DNA of 64,000 bases from Aquilaria yunnanensis. Lineage: Eukaryota; Streptophyta; Magnoliopsida; Malvales; Thymelaeaceae. The translations under genes were made by a program, and so were the position numbers. Below are positions 1-11,460 of this stretch, piece after piece (positions within the stretch are counted from its first letter, which is position 1; the number at the start of each line of letters is the position of its first letter). Under the pieces are notes generated by a model. It did no database searches. It saw only the letters and a program-made list of their open reading frames with translations, and was not told where the DNA came from. Where the stretch lies: assembly GCA_039654915.1 (NCBI GenBank), contig CM077594.1, positions 91,650,893 through 91,714,892 of the forward strand. The letters are read 5' to 3'.

Positions 1-8
1 CTCAATTT

Positions 9-990
9 CAGTGGCGGAGGTAAGTAATACTTGGCCCACCTTAAAATTTTGAAATTTTCATATATATAGTACTAAATTTTTTATGTAGAAAATTAGGCCC
101 ATTGTGTATTATTTTTGATAAGTTTTAGTGGCCCATTTTATTTTTATATAATTGATTGGAGCCTGCTTTATTTATTGGGTTTTTTAGTCCTTAGTGTTCC
201 AACCCACTATACAACAAAAGTTTCATTTTCTCACTACTTATCTTTGCGGTTTCTCACTTAACCTTTCACCGAAAGTTTATTCATCAAGTATCAATTCTCT
301 CTCATGCTCCACTCCTAATATTATGTTTCGTAATGTATGAAATTGTTTCGTCAAGTTTTCTCATATATCATGCTAAATTGTTTCGTCAAGTTTTCTCATA
401 AATCATGTTAAGCACCTTTTGTTTGCTGAGAGCATGAAAACAAAATTAAGAAACTGTTTTTTACCTTAGTCACAAGAGAAATAGAATCACTAGCCCCTTA
501 TATCTAATTCAATTAAAAATTAGACAAAGAAAAATAATTTTTAATTGAATTAGATATAAGGGGCTAGCTTATACTAGATTCTTGTTTTTTTTTTGTATGT
601 GTTTTTCTATTGAATATAATTGGGTCTAATTTAATTTAGTATAATTTAGTTTATAGGTTCATTCATCTTATCATGACTATTCCAGTATGTACTTCTATTA
701 TTGAACATGCACTTTTAAGAAAATTGTGAAAATCTAGCAACACAACAAAATAAATAATGAGTTTCTTGTTGATAGTATAGTTATTTACATTGAGTAGGAT
801 ATGACACGAATTTTAGTCTAGACTTTATTTTGAGTGATTTTGATGTCAAAGAGCATCATGCACAATTTAAATTGTAAATATTATTAATATTTTTTTATGT
901 TATAAAATGTTGTATTACAATGTTTTAGTGTATATATATTTTCTTTATATTGTTGGCCCACCTGAAATGAAATTCCTACCTCCACCACTG
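9..990. mobile_element. Complete non-autonomous hAT element with 8-bp TSD
   Basis: The element begins CAGTGGCGGAGGTA and ends with the reverse complement of CAGTGGTGGAGGTA, which is the hAT type of terminal inverted repeat. The 8-bp sequence CTCAATTT lies immediately outside both ends (1-8 and 991-998), an exact target site duplication of the length hAT transposases make. No transposase reading frame is visible in the 982-bp interior, so it would need a partner in trans. Just inside both ends the GGCCCACC motif is also inverted. A perfect hairpin sits in the middle. Boundaries are certain from the TSD; the superfamily follows from TIR plus TSD length. Confidence 0.9.
490..567. repeat. 33-bp perfect inverted repeat, 12-bp spacer
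   Basis: Arms at 490-522 and 535-567 are perfect reverse complements. The left arm starts CTAGCCCCTTATATCTAATT and the spacer is A-rich. A transcript through it would form a long perfect hairpin. It lies near the centre of the hAT element at 9-990. The absence of mismatches, in contrast to the imperfect TIRs, suggests recent origin or gene-conversion-like repair. Confidence 0.9.
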
Positions 991-998
991 CTCAATTT

Positions 999-2101
999 GG
1001 CAAAGCATGAACAATATCTGGCCTGAACCATGAACATCCTCATAACGAAGAAATGGTGTAATGCCGAGATTAGTTTCTGATATATGGAGCTATAACATTT
1101 GGGTCCCAAACTTTTTCGGATGAGAGTTGACCCCTCAATTCGCAACAATACATTTGGCCCGCATGTGATTTGAGCAAAATGTGGTCTAATCCCAGGAACA
1201 AGCTCATAACAAAAAAATGGTACAACGCCATAATAAGTCCATGAGATATCAGACTTTAAGAGTTTCGTCATAAAATTTTTCTATTTGACAATCGACTCCA
1301 TAAATTATAAAGTCTTTGTTTTCCTAGTCCGCAAATATTACTTCTTTATGACTGGACCCATGAACAAAGAATTGCTGCAACAATGCACGCCCGACACACT
1401 AAAACACAATTAAAAACACTGTATATCTATTTTGTTCAGAAAATAAACAGTAATGGCCCAAACTAGGAAAATGCGTTGAAAAGAAAAAACGATTAAATAT
1501 GGAGAAAGGTCTCTCAATTCGAACACTTTACTTTACTGATCCTCAAACTTTTATTGTTTGTCATATGACCAACCAATTTACGGAATTTAACTTCCAAGAC
1601 CATTGTTCTTTGGCCTTATGATTCCCAAACCTTGCAATCTTATGGTTGGCATCCCTAATAACGAGTTGCTGCAATAACGTGAAGTAAATTACTTATCTCA
1701 TGATTTACGTGTGATCTTTTCCAGATGATCGAGTTTAAAAAAATAAAAAAAAATCATCATTACTACGTGAAAACGAGCACCGTTGTATTTTGCTTTTTCC
1801 TTCTTATTTTGGTCAAACAATTTCAGTAACCCTTCCCTTGGTGTGATCTCAAATCTCAAACATTCACTTCCTCATTATCGTGATTTTACTTGTTTTTCTA
1901 TTTCCTTCTTTACCTGTCAAAATGAGAATATAGCGCCTTTCGATGCCAACTTGTGTTCTGCTCACAGATCTTTAACTCCACAACAAATGAAACGACAGCT
2001 TTTACGTTGCTAACAAGAAGGGCACCACTTCAACAGAGCCCAAATAATGTGTCTTGTTACTCCAGTTGGCCAGTAGAAAAGCTCAGCTCAGAATTCCCTA
2101 C
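999..2101. other. Non-coding, no gene recognised
   Basis: AT-rich intergenic sequence between the hAT element and the 3' end of the first gene. Similar phrases recur around 1003-1220 (CATGAAC..., CTCATAAC...AAAATGGT), so it is probably an old repeat. The segment just before 2102 should hold the 3' UTR of the minus-strand gene. I see no convincing reading frame. Confidence 0.5.
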
Positions 2102-5100
2102 TCAAGTTGGAGAATCGACGGAATCATCTTGGTGGTGCAATCTGCGCCGGCGACGAGATCTTCTATGGCCACGACCAACAACCTTGCTTTCTTTGCCTGG
2201 GCTGATTGGCTTATGAATCTCCTCCGTCATTTCTGCTGCAGAACCAAAGATCCAATCTAGAGGCTCTGCCACTGGATCATTACCAGCGCTCACCTAAAAA
2301 CAAATTAACAGATACATTGAGACACACGGGGAGGAAAGTCTGACCAACAAGAGAACCAAATACAAACACGTCTGCTTCAATTACGACATGCACAATCTTT
2401 TACTTTACTACATTATGCTGCAATTAATTGTAGTTTGTCTTCGAATCAAAATGGACCATGAGGACTTGCAACTGAATGCAAATGCAATTAAGCATGCATG
2501 CCTTGAGTTAAATAAATAAGATGGAGACTAGAGGGCATAGCAGGAAACTTAACAAAAGTAAATCCCAATAATTCTTGATTTACCAAGTACAACCCTGAAT
2601 GGGGGCATAATAAACCTTATGCTAAGAAAGATACTCTGTCAACAGTCAACTGCATTATCATCATATTACATACCACTGTCCATTGGTTTTTTACCTCGCT
2701 CACTTCATAACCACCATTTCACTTTGTTTCTACCCTTCCAAAATTCAACTATGGCATACATGACCCAAAATGATTTTATTTTCAGTAACTGTATTTTCAC
2801 CTTGACCCTAGAATATTTAGTGAGGAACCTATTTTTTTGTTAGATTCCATTTATTAGAGGAAGGGAGGGGAGGGGAGACCGGAGCGAAGGGAAAGTGGGG
2901 AAGAAGCTATTCCCCACAAAACCCCAATTTGGAGTGATGGAAAAACATACTCAGGAGGTATATGAACGGATGATGACTATCCCTTCTCCTCAGTCTCCTC
3001 CAATCCAAATAGAGTCGTACCAATTATCCTCCCCCCTCCCTTGAATCCAAACAGACATGTGTGTATGGAAGAATCCACCAAAACTTCGAAGAGTTTCATA
3101 ATTGGTAATGAAGACAGCAATCTCAGGGAAACGTATGAAAATATTAGAGCTGAAGTCAAAGGATGCCTGATAGCATTTCTTTCATGCTGTGATAGATGTA
3201 AATCAATTTACCAGTCAGATGCTATACAAAATACATTTCAAACAATAGCAATTGAGAAGTTGGCTAGCTTGCTTACAGTGACTCGCCTGGATATAGAATC
3301 AATCTTGCTGCTTTCAGTTTTGTTATTAACAGTTTGTGAATCAGTAGGAGTTTGACTAGACTCACTGCCAGAGTCCTGAGAATCTGTATCCTGCGTGCTC
3401 TGACCATGAGCTACGTTATCACTAAAGAAATTCCTGTAGCGCCACCTTATCTTTGGTTCTGCAGAAGTATCATCATACACTTCCTCTGAAAAGAAATGTT
3501 TTGAGACACGCTGCATCATCCAGGGATTATCCCTATGCCTTTTTACCATACTTTTCTCGACATGCAAATAATGAAATGAAATTTTAAGGAGCAGCAACAG
3601 GAAGCAGATAGCAGTAAAAATGCAACGAATTCAAACATTAATGAATGTTGCACAGAGGGATAAAAAAGAACAAGATAGTGGAGATAAGAGAAATTCAGAA
3701 AAAGTCAAGAAAGTAAAGTTTAGTGTTTTTTCCAGTAGGGGAACAGATGTTCTATAGAACACAAGATAAGTCACGAGGACAAGTCTCAACCTACTTAAGA
3801 AACAAGTTTTATAAAGTAAAGAATTTTTATGAATTTTTTTCCTCCCCCAGCCTAAAAAATAGTAACAGGTAAACATATATTTTTTTTCACAAAAAATGCT
3901 TTAAAACTGGTTCTTGGGCTTCTTAAAGTGTAGAGTTCAATGGTTATATAATATGAGCAAGTAATCACCAACTATGAAAATAATCACTAATAACCCATTT
4001 TTAAAAATCTCCATGAACGCACAGAAAATGATCCCCTAAAAGAAAGTGTCCAAACCCACTTGAAGGGGTTTCTGATGACTGCATTAGTGAAGCATAATTA
4101 ACAGCCAGAATATAGTCTGTATTCCACTCTCTTTCCTAGATTATATTATCACAAACATGTAAAACTTGTTTGGCTTAAATCACATGAAAACGGGCATTGT
4201 CTAGAAACAGACCGGCTAGAAACTCTTTATATGGACAGATAACATGTCATTGGAATACTCAGCAAGGTCATAGATGCTTAAAATGACCTGACCATCAGTA
4301 ATTGCCTATTACTTCCCCCAACTATTTGAGCTGGTCTCAAACTTAGAGAATAAAAGGCAATTGGAAACACGTAAATGGTATCTGCACACACACACCTGGT
4401 ACAATTTACAAAACATCAACCACTTAGTGCTGTAACTCAAGAACAAAATCTTTTTTCATGGCATCAGTGTTGCCTTACTAGTTATATAAAGCCAATCAAC
4501 ACATATTCCCTTTTTCTGTTCTTTCTGTTCGAGTGTTGTTGAGTCCAAAAAAGAGAGGATCTGATGGGGTTAGAGGTATGTGCATAGAAACATGCAAATG
4601 GTATGTGCAAACACACACACACAACCTGGTACAATTTACAAAACATCTACCACTTGGTGTTCTAAATCAAGAACAACATCTCTGTTCATGGCATTGGTGT
4701 GGCCTTACTAGTCATATAAAGCCAATCAACACATATCCACTTTTTTCTGTTCTTTCTATTTGAGTGTTGTTGAGTCTGAAAAGGGGAGGATCTGTTGGGC
4801 TTAGAGGTGGCAGGGTGGTATAGGATTCTTACATCATAGATACACACTCTCTGCAGGTTAAAAATCCTATAGTGAAGCATGCAAGCATTCCAACAGTTCC
4901 AACTTGTATACAGTATATCTCCATATCCGTGGATACTTCAAACACCAATGACCCTATGCATGCTACGTTAAAAGGGAAAACAAATGGAGTGCCATAACTG
5001 ATTTAGACACTTACATGGTAGCTAATTCTTTCTGCATCCTACTACCATCTAGTGACAGAATATTATCTGCACAAGAATCAAGGGACCTACGAAGTCCCCA

Positions 5101-5689
5101 GAGCCCAGACATGACAGCAACAGCTGCATAACATTGTGAATCACTTGTCGTCAAAACAACAGCTTGAACGAGGTCCAACTTCACTTGTGCACGTGAATGT
5201 GTGTATGTGGAAAGAGAAGACAGGGTAAGAGTAACTGACCACCAGACAAGTTCAATCTATGTAACTTACTAAGTTCCATGTAGCTGCAGGGAAAAAAAAA
5301 CAGAAGTTATTAGACCAGCATAGAAACTCATTAACTTCCATCCTAAAAAGAATAACATCTTTTAAAATGTTTCAAAATTGCATCCGGGCATATTTATATC
5401 ATAGCTTTCAAACTTTACTCAAAGTCTGTGAACTACCATTGCATCAATCATATAGCATACAAGCCTATGGATAAAGAAGTGGAAGAGTTCACTACTGCTT
5501 TGTTAGGACAATTCATTAAGAGAAAGGGAGGGAAGGGGAGGGGAGAGTGAAGCGTAAAAAAAAAAGAGGGAAGCCCAATTAAGGGGATGTAAAAAATTGA
5601 ATGTGAGGAGGCATGTGGAGGGATGAGTGTGCTCCCCCTCCTCCTCCTTCCCTTCAGTCTTTATCTAACCGAACAAGAGAGGGAAGGTA

Positions 5690-5754
<65 letters not shown>

Positions 5755-7128
5755 TTCCCGCATTCCCCTCAATCAAAACAGGGTGTAAAAAATGGCAGTG
5801 TCACATGGCCTCTTTAAAATTTTGTGAAAATGAGAAAGTGCCATTCTTTTTTATACACATGGAGTAACAACAAATTCTCAAAGACAGAAACAAAAGGTTG
5901 CATGCATCTACAAGCTGCACTGCTGCAGCCTCTGATCCCAGTGCCTCAAGAATAAAGAATGGGTCATTTCGTTCTGTTCATTTATAATAACTATGATGAA
6001 ATTCTAATAACTCTATGAAATAGTTAATCATATTTAAACCTAAGTAATTACAAAATTAAATAACAGCAGAAATCCCAAGAATTTGAAATAGAAACATTCA
6101 TCTGTTTTAAGAATTTATATCTCAGTTTGTTTTAGGGCCTTCTGTATGGAGAAAATTTGCTTATGCGAGGTCCATACTTTCGTACATTAGTCTTCACCTA
6201 CCAAGTGGGGCTACTCCTAGGTGCACCCAAAGAAAAACTAGAACTGGAAAAGAATGTGAGTCATTGGGTTGTGACTTGGGTGAAGGCAGAAGAGATGACA
6301 GCAGTTTGCTTTTCAAGAAGGGCAAGCACTAGAGTAGAGACACACAAGAAACGTGAAGTAGGTTAAACGAAAAAGGAAAAAAAAATGACTTAAAACATCA
6401 TTTACCAAGTTCAAACCGTTCTTACTCCTTGCTATTGGAAGGATTTAATATAAATGCAGAAAGCTCTGAAACCATGTTGTATGCTAAAAATGAACACTAT
6501 ACAACAGAAGACAACGCGTGTGGGTTCAAGGCTATGCGCAGGCAAGAACATAAAGAATTAGAAATAGCATGGATGAGGAAATGCACCTGCCCAAACACCA
6601 CTACCTCCAACAAGTGCGCCAACCATGAACTGCCTAAGAGCCCTAGACTTGCATCGATAAAGAACATTTGCTTCTTCGACAGTCACTTTCTTCTGAAGGG
6701 AACAAGCAAACGATAGGCGGTAAAATCCAGCATGATGAACCTCGCACCACGTTTGTTTCAAGAGGAACAAAAACATGCGCATCAAGAAATAAAAGCAGCA
6801 CTCTTTTTTTGAGCAAAGAATAACTCAAAAATCAAAGATGAAATTTTTTCAGTTGAGATTTCTAACTGTAAGTTCAACTTTTCATCATAATCATATACCA
6901 TTGATGGGTTTAAGCTCATTAGTCATTTTTAACTGCAGAAATAAGAGCGGCCCGGTTGTAGAGAAAGCGCCGGTCGGTTTTAGAACAAAGTAGAACCTAA
7001 AATAGAGGGAGAAAAACCCTTATGGGAACAATATTGGTATGTGCGCCTTGACAAATCCCTAGGAGTGAGAAGTGAAGAGGTACCTCTCTGCTGAGAACCT
7101 GTTCGAGCTCCAGCAGAGCGTCGCCCAT
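2102..7128 (-). CDS. Five-exon plant gene of unknown function (about 241 aa)
   Basis: Exons on the minus strand: 7128-7084, 6692-6587, 5123-5015, 3550-3277 and 2293-2102. All introns are GT-AG, phases join exactly, and the coding total is 726 nt. The start is ATG at 7128 (MGDALLELEQ), followed by a conserved-looking segment (VTVEEANVLYRCKSRALRQF) and a short glycine-rich hydrophobic stretch (MVGALVGGSGVW) that could be a membrane segment. Next come an aromatic/basic block (PKIRWRYRNFF), an acidic, Ser/Gln-rich linker, and an Arg-rich tail (RRSRRRRRLH) ending in ...DSPT. The basic tail could be a nuclear signal. The exons have coding character and introns are unusually TE-rich. I do not recognise the function; similar plant proteins are, as I recall, annotated only as unknown. 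Confidence 0.82.
2855..3053. mobile_element. G-rich palindromic MITE, copy 1 (intron 4)
   Basis: It starts with a purine tract (AGGAAGGGAGGGGAGGGGAG) and ends with a pyrimidine tract (CCTCCCCCCTCCCTTGAATC), so the ends are imperfect inverted repeats. The same arrangement recurs at 5518-5782 in another intron of the same gene. No protein is encoded. Target duplications are not clear, so boundaries are approximate. Confidence 0.6.
4362..4808. repeat. Tandem duplication of a ~224-bp unit (intron 3)
   Basis: Two diverged direct copies, about 4362-4577 and 4587-4808. Both run from GAAACA..GCAAATGG/GTAAATGG through a CA microsatellite, CCTGGTACAATTTACAAAAC, CATATAAAGCCAATCAACAC and GGATCTG. The copies differ by scattered substitutions and a few indels, so the duplication is not recent. 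It lies inside the intron between 5015 and 3550. Confidence 0.85.
5518..5782. mobile_element. G-rich palindromic MITE, copy 2 (intron 2)
   Basis: It opens with a purine run (AGAGAAAGGGAGGGAAGGGG) and closes with a pyrimidine-rich inverted counterpart (CTTCCCGCATTCCCCTCAAT), like the copy at 2855-3053. Its right arm has been invaded or expanded by the 60-bp cytosine tract at 5695-5754. It lies in the intron between 6587 and 5123. Confidence 0.6.
5695..5754. repeat. 60-bp poly-C tract interrupted once
   Basis: Positions 5695-5723 and 5725-5754 are all C, with a single A at 5724. On the sense strand of the surrounding gene this is poly-G inside an intron, able to form G-quadruplexes. The exact length is likely polymorphic and is vulnerable to sequencing error. 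Confidence 0.95.
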
Positions 7129-7858
7129 TATTCAAAATAAAAAAAAGACAAAAAAATACAGCTGCTTCTTCTTCGTTCTTTTTCGTCTTGTTTTGAACCT
7201 AAATTTGTGAATGGGGAGTGGATGAAACCTTATTCCATTTCCTGAGGTTCCACTTTCTCAGATGCAGAGAGCCAGGACGGAGCAAGTGAGAGAGAGCACG
7301 AAATTGGTGGGCTGCTCCGGTCCGGACGTGAAATACGATATGGGCTTCATCCGTGGCCCAGCTCTATCACTTTTGACAATTCGTCGAAACTGCCCTAAAG
7401 TATTGGTTTTCTTTCATATGATCCTATAACTTCAATTTATTGCTCAATAATCCAAATACACTCAAAGTTGTTCTAATAACAATATCATCCATCAGTGGGA
7501 GAATGAGGCTTCAGCAGATAATGGATAATATATCTGATGGTAGTATTTTAGTAATTCTTTTTTATCTCGTTCTTCTGCATTCTGATGTTTGTATGAAAAA
7601 ACAATATGGGATCAAATTTCTGTTAGCTGACGGGTTCACCGATCCTCGTTCCCAAGATAACCATATGAAATGCAGGAGGACAAAACAAGAAGAAGTTTTC
7701 CCACAAGAGATGGGAATTGCAAAGTCTGATAAGAGAAAAGAAAAGAGCTGAGCTAATCCTGATTTGCACGGATCCTCCTCAAGTTGGAACCTTTATGTGT
7801 TCGTTTGCTTGAAACCCACCCAAATTGGTTCTCAAAGCCAGAGAACAGCCAGAACCCT
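7129..7858 (-). promoter_or_regulatory. Intergenic region: promoter side of the 2.1-7.1 kb gene
   Basis: This 730-bp segment separates the ATG at 7128 from the stop codon at 7859 of the next minus-strand gene. It must contain the promoter and 5' UTR of the former and the 3' UTR of the latter. I could not fix a TATA box or a poly(A) signal with confidence. Reading frames inside it look spurious. Confidence 0.5.
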
Positions 7859-9039
7859 TCACCTCATCTTGCTCACTGATCTCAACACCCTATACTCCAA
7901 CACCTCCAGTGCTGCCGAAAACAGCCTCGAACTCTCCAGAATCGCGCTTCGCCTGTACTCGAGAACCCATGTATTGGGATCTAACTGCACAATGAGGGCG
8001 CTCCATTTGTTTTGCACAGTTGAAGAGTTTCCCTTCAAAGCTGAAAATCCAACCTTGCCATTGGACCACTTGCAGATAAAATTAGAAACAAACACAATAA
8101 GTAAATAGGTAGACACAAGGCCAGGAATAGGAAATCTATTGAAGGGCTTTTTTCTGGCTTACTTGTGTCACTCTACCAGATAATATGGTGAATGACCGAG
8201 AAGAAAACCCAGCTGTGAGCAACCCTGCCGTCTGCAATGGCCATCCCCAAACATGTACCTCCTCCAATGCTGATCTGTACAGGGTACAACTTGAATGCAG
8301 AAGCAAACCATCCTAAGTTTCAGATTCGAACCCTTCATTCAGTTTAGCATCAGCTACAACAAAAGATGTTGCTTGAAATCTGACTACCAAAATTAGAGTT
8401 TGCCAAAGGAACTGTTACCCCAATTCTTCTTACCTGATTGATCTTCCACAGGGCGTCCCTTTCGCTGCAATTCAAAACCTGCCCGCTAACGGAGTGCTTC
8501 AACTCATACTGCAACAACCTCAATCGACCGCTTAAATCATCGACGCCGAAAGTTCTCTCAGCAAAACTTTTCAACATTTCCGCGTTCAACACAGGCCTTA
8601 GAATCCCAGAAATCAACCACGAAAATCCGGTTTCAACAGAGAAAACCAGACTCAAAACCAAAACCAACCTCCAAAAGGAACACCCAGATCCCCGAATTTT
8701 CCCACTCTTCCTCCTCTTTTCTTGTGGCTTCAAATTCATGGTGGCCGTCGACTTCATACCTGGGGTCTCCACCTCCAATCTGCGGGAAGAATTGGATGTG
8801 GGGGTGGACACTTCGAAGGAAATGGGTTTTCTTTGGACGGTGTCAGGACGAGAAACGGAGAGGCGAGTGAGAGAGGATTTGTGGATGCTGTTGGGGATGA
8901 GATCGAGAGTGGCGCTGATACTGGCCAAGCACATCTTGCAGCTGCAATTGGCATCTTTCCGGCATCCTGGGTAGTAGCAACTGTCTCGGCTTTCGCTTCT
9001 CTCTTCCTCCATTCTTGTACATCCCGTGGTTGATCTCAT
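7859..9039 (-). CDS. Single-pass membrane protein, C-terminal part possibly ERG2/sigma-1-receptor-like (about 321 aa)
   Basis: Minus-strand exons are 9039-8434, 8312-8163 and 8068-7859, with phase-0 junctions (…KINQ/DGLL…, …RVTQ/WSNG…) and 966 coding nt. ATG at 9039 is used; a second ATG at 9012 (MEEERSESR) is an alternative. Residues about 21-37 hold a cysteine cluster (CYYPGCRKDANCSCKMC). One strong membrane helix lies near 122-146 (FWRLVLVLSLVFSVETGFSW). The C-terminal half (LYRSALEEVHVWGWPLQTAG, then ILSGRVTQWSNGKVGF and VQLDPNTWVLEYRR) has the spacing of Gly, Thr, Ile-x-x-Gly and Trp that I associate with the ERG2/sigma-1 receptor fold. That relation is inference from memory. Catalytic sterol isomerase activity cannot be claimed. 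Confidence 0.82.
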
Positions 9040-9560
9040 CTGTATTTCGTTACTGCAGTCTGCAGGGTTTCGTTCTCTTAAACAAAGCGCAGGATTGAGT
9101 TTTGAAATTTGAACTTCTAACGGTCAGATCGGATTTCACTTTTTTGTTTTTTATTTTTTTTTCTAAGCCATATATTTTGGGGTTATAAGAAACTTTGGTT
9201 GGTCGCCAGGTGGGCTTTTAAGATAGCTTTGCTGTCCAAACCAAAGCCCGCGCAGAAATTCTTGTCTTATGGTCTGCGAAGGACCAAAGCCCATTATATG
9301 GAAAGCAACTCCAAAAGGACAAAAAATGTTGCCTGTTTTGACCAGATTCCAGTTTTGCGAAATCTCGGCCAATCCTTTGATGGATAACTTTTAGTTAAAA
9401 AAAAGTATCCGTGATACCACGTGGATAAATTTTGCCTATGCACCCAAACACACGTGGGTAATATATTAGCTTTGGAAAATTCGGCGGAATGGGCTAAGAG
9501 TCAGGACTCAGGAGGTGTGGTTCTGATTCCTATCACTACCCACCTGCGCGCCTGTTATTA
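9040..9560 (-). promoter_or_regulatory. Upstream region of the 7.9-9.0 kb gene
   Basis: This holds the presumed promoter and 5' UTR for the gene starting at 9039. Short ORFs on both strands overlap each other and show no family features. No clear TATA box was identified. ACGTGG/CACGTG-type cores (ABRE/G-box-like) occur near 9418 and 9452, but such short motifs are weak evidence. Confidence 0.4.
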
Positions 9561-9562
9561 AC

Positions 9563-9781
9563 ATTCCCTTCGTCCTATTTTATTTGAAACAGTTAATTTT
9601 TTATTATAATTTAATTTAAATTTATTTATATTATTAATTATTAAAATATATTTAAAATTTATAAATTTTTATTTATCATTTATATATGAAATTTTTTTAT
9701 TTATATACTAAAAATTTAAAATAAAAAATTATAAATTAATTGCTAAAAAATAAATGTTTCAAAAAATATATGACAGAGAGA
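9563..9781. mobile_element. Stowaway-like MITE
   Basis: A very AT-rich element bounded by TTCCCTTCGTCCTATTTTAT on the left and an inverted CTCTCTCTGTCATATATTTT on the right, next to TA. The layout (CTCCCTCCGT-type ends, TTTGAAACA internal motif on both sides, about 220 bp) matches Stowaway (Tc1/mariner) MITEs. Relatives are at 20419-20657 and 59169-59400. The interior has no coding sequence. Confidence 0.7.
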
Positions 9782-9870
9782 GTATTATTTTATTACGGTT
9801 TCGTTCCTTTCTTGCGCGCGTTTCATTCTTTTTTTTTCCTTGTTTCATTCTTTTGGTTTCATTCATTTTT

Positions 9871-10778
9871 GGCCTAAGTACCCTGCTAGTCCCTCAAGTT
9901 GGTCCTTCAACCCAGAAATCGGCTTATGTTAATCCATAAACTTGGTAAAATGTGATGACTTAATCTCTGAAGTAAGTTAGAGCACTACGTGTCCTAATGA
10001 TGATAATGGCGTTAAAGCAAATCAGATGTTTTGATGGGGTTGATGGTTTTCCAAATCGGCTTAAAACCCACCGGCCACTCCAATTCCGCTAGGAGATGCT
10101 TCCTTCTGTAGCGGGTTGGGGGTTGATGTTGGCTTGGCTCCATTGGAAGATACAGAAGGAGTATTTGGAATGGAGAGAGGTAAGAGGGATAGAGAAAGGA
10201 AGATGAGAAAGAAGAAGAGACCCGTTTGGCGGAGGAGAAAAAAGGAGATGCGTGTCTGGCAAAGGAGAAAGAAGAAGAGGCATAGCATAGGAGAAAGGTG
10301 AGTCTGGTGGAGGAGAAAGGAATAGGAGAAAGAATAAGAGGCTCATTTGGTGGAGGAAAAAGAAGAGAAGGCGCGGTGGAGGAGAAAGGCGAGTCCAGTA
10401 GAGGAGAAAGGAAGAGGAGAAAAAAGAATAAGCTCATCCAGCAGAGGAGAAATGAATAGGAGAAAGAAGAAAAGGTGCAACATAGGGGAAAGGTGAGTTT
10501 GACATTGAGTGTGGGCGACCCTTGGTGATGGGCAGTGAATCGGCCGCACTCCTTGCAAGTGGCATGACGAAGGAAGAGGCATCGCAGACAATGCCTTGTT
10601 TGGTGGGTGTCTGGGAGGCAAATAACAGTGTTAGGCACGTGACCTCACATGCCGCTTCAAATGGCTTGAGGGACTAACTCGTAACAATTTGCTAAGTTAC
10701 TAACTTAGACTAAGTTCTGGTTGAATAACTAACTCGTGTGAGTTGGTCAAGTTAAGGGACTCTTGGGGTAGTTTGGCC
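9871..10778. mobile_element. Non-autonomous MULE A, 9-bp TSD
   Basis: The left end GGCCTAAGTACCCTGCTAGT and the inverted right end GGCCAAACTACCCCAAGAGT are imperfect long terminal inverted repeats, with further similarity (TCAAGTTGG / TTAACTTGACC) inward. The 9-bp sequence TTCATTTTT flanks both ends (9862-9870 and 10779-10787), as expected for Mutator-like elements. The interior holds a purine minisatellite rather than a transposase. Two more members of this terminal family are at 46214-47188 and 57295-59004. Confidence 0.85.
10180..10500. repeat. Purine-rich minisatellite inside MULE A
   Basis: Degenerate units built on GGAGGAGAAAGG, AGAAGAAGAG and GCGAGTCCAG-like phrases repeat through this interval, giving near-complete purine asymmetry. 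The repeat keeps all frames fairly open, so the long minus-strand reading frame over 10012-10638 (Ser/Phe/Leu/Pro-rich) is most likely a composition artefact, not a gene. Confidence 0.7.
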
Positions 10779-10787
10779 TTCATTTTT

Positions 10788-11460
10788 GTTTTCTTTTTTT
10801 AACCCTTTTCTTGTTTCGTTCTTTTTGTTTTCTTAAATTTTTTTTCCTTTCTTGTTTCATTCTTTTTATTTTTTTAATTTTATAATAGTTTCATTTTTAA
10901 TTTTGTTTTTATTTTTTCTTCTTTCTTTTTTCATTTTTTGTATTATTCTCTTTTCTCTCATATTTTATTTTTGTCTAGCTTTCATATTTCACTTTTTCTA
11001 GTTTTTTTTATTTTCTAGTTTTATTTTCTTTCAATTTTCCATTCTTTTATCTTTGTCGTTCTTTTTTTTCCCCCCATTTTTTCATATTATTTTTTTTTGT
11101 TGTTTTTTTAGTTTTGTTCTTTTTCCTTCACTTTTTTTTTCAAATTTATCACCTAATAGAAAAAAAATAATTGAGTCAAAAGAACAAACAATTAATAGTA
11201 AAAGAAGATATAGGAACTAAAAAAGAACATATATAAACTGAAAAAATATATTTATAAAAGAACAAACAGTAATACATAAAAAACATATAGGAAATGAAAA
11301 AAAACAGAAAAAAATACATATAAAAACTAAAAAAGAATAAATTTATAAGAGAATAAACAGTATTACATAAAGAAAACATATAGAAACTAAAAAAAATATA
11401 AACAAAAGACAATAAGAACAAGTAATTTGAGAATAAATAGAACACATGATATGTTCGTTT
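10788..11460. repeat. T-rich then A-rich low-complexity block with ~85-bp repeats
   Basis: About 10788-11150 is T-rich with recurring TTTCATTCTTTTT-like phrases. From 11160 the strand bias flips to A-rich, with units containing AACAAACAGTAATACATAAA and AACATATAGAAACTAAAAAA repeating two to three times. No gene is apparent. The opposed T and A tracts could pair as a loose hairpin. Confidence 0.65.

Noticed and set aside
8438..8974. 178-codon plus-strand open frame
   Set aside because: It is antisense to exon 1 of the 7.9-9.0 kb gene, which has consistent exons, splice sites and conserved motifs on the minus strand.
10012..10638. 208-codon minus-strand open frame
   Set aside because: It lies entirely within MULE A over a purine/pyrimidine minisatellite, is low in complexity (Ser, Phe, Leu, Pro) and has several overlapping open frames. 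Composition explains its openness.
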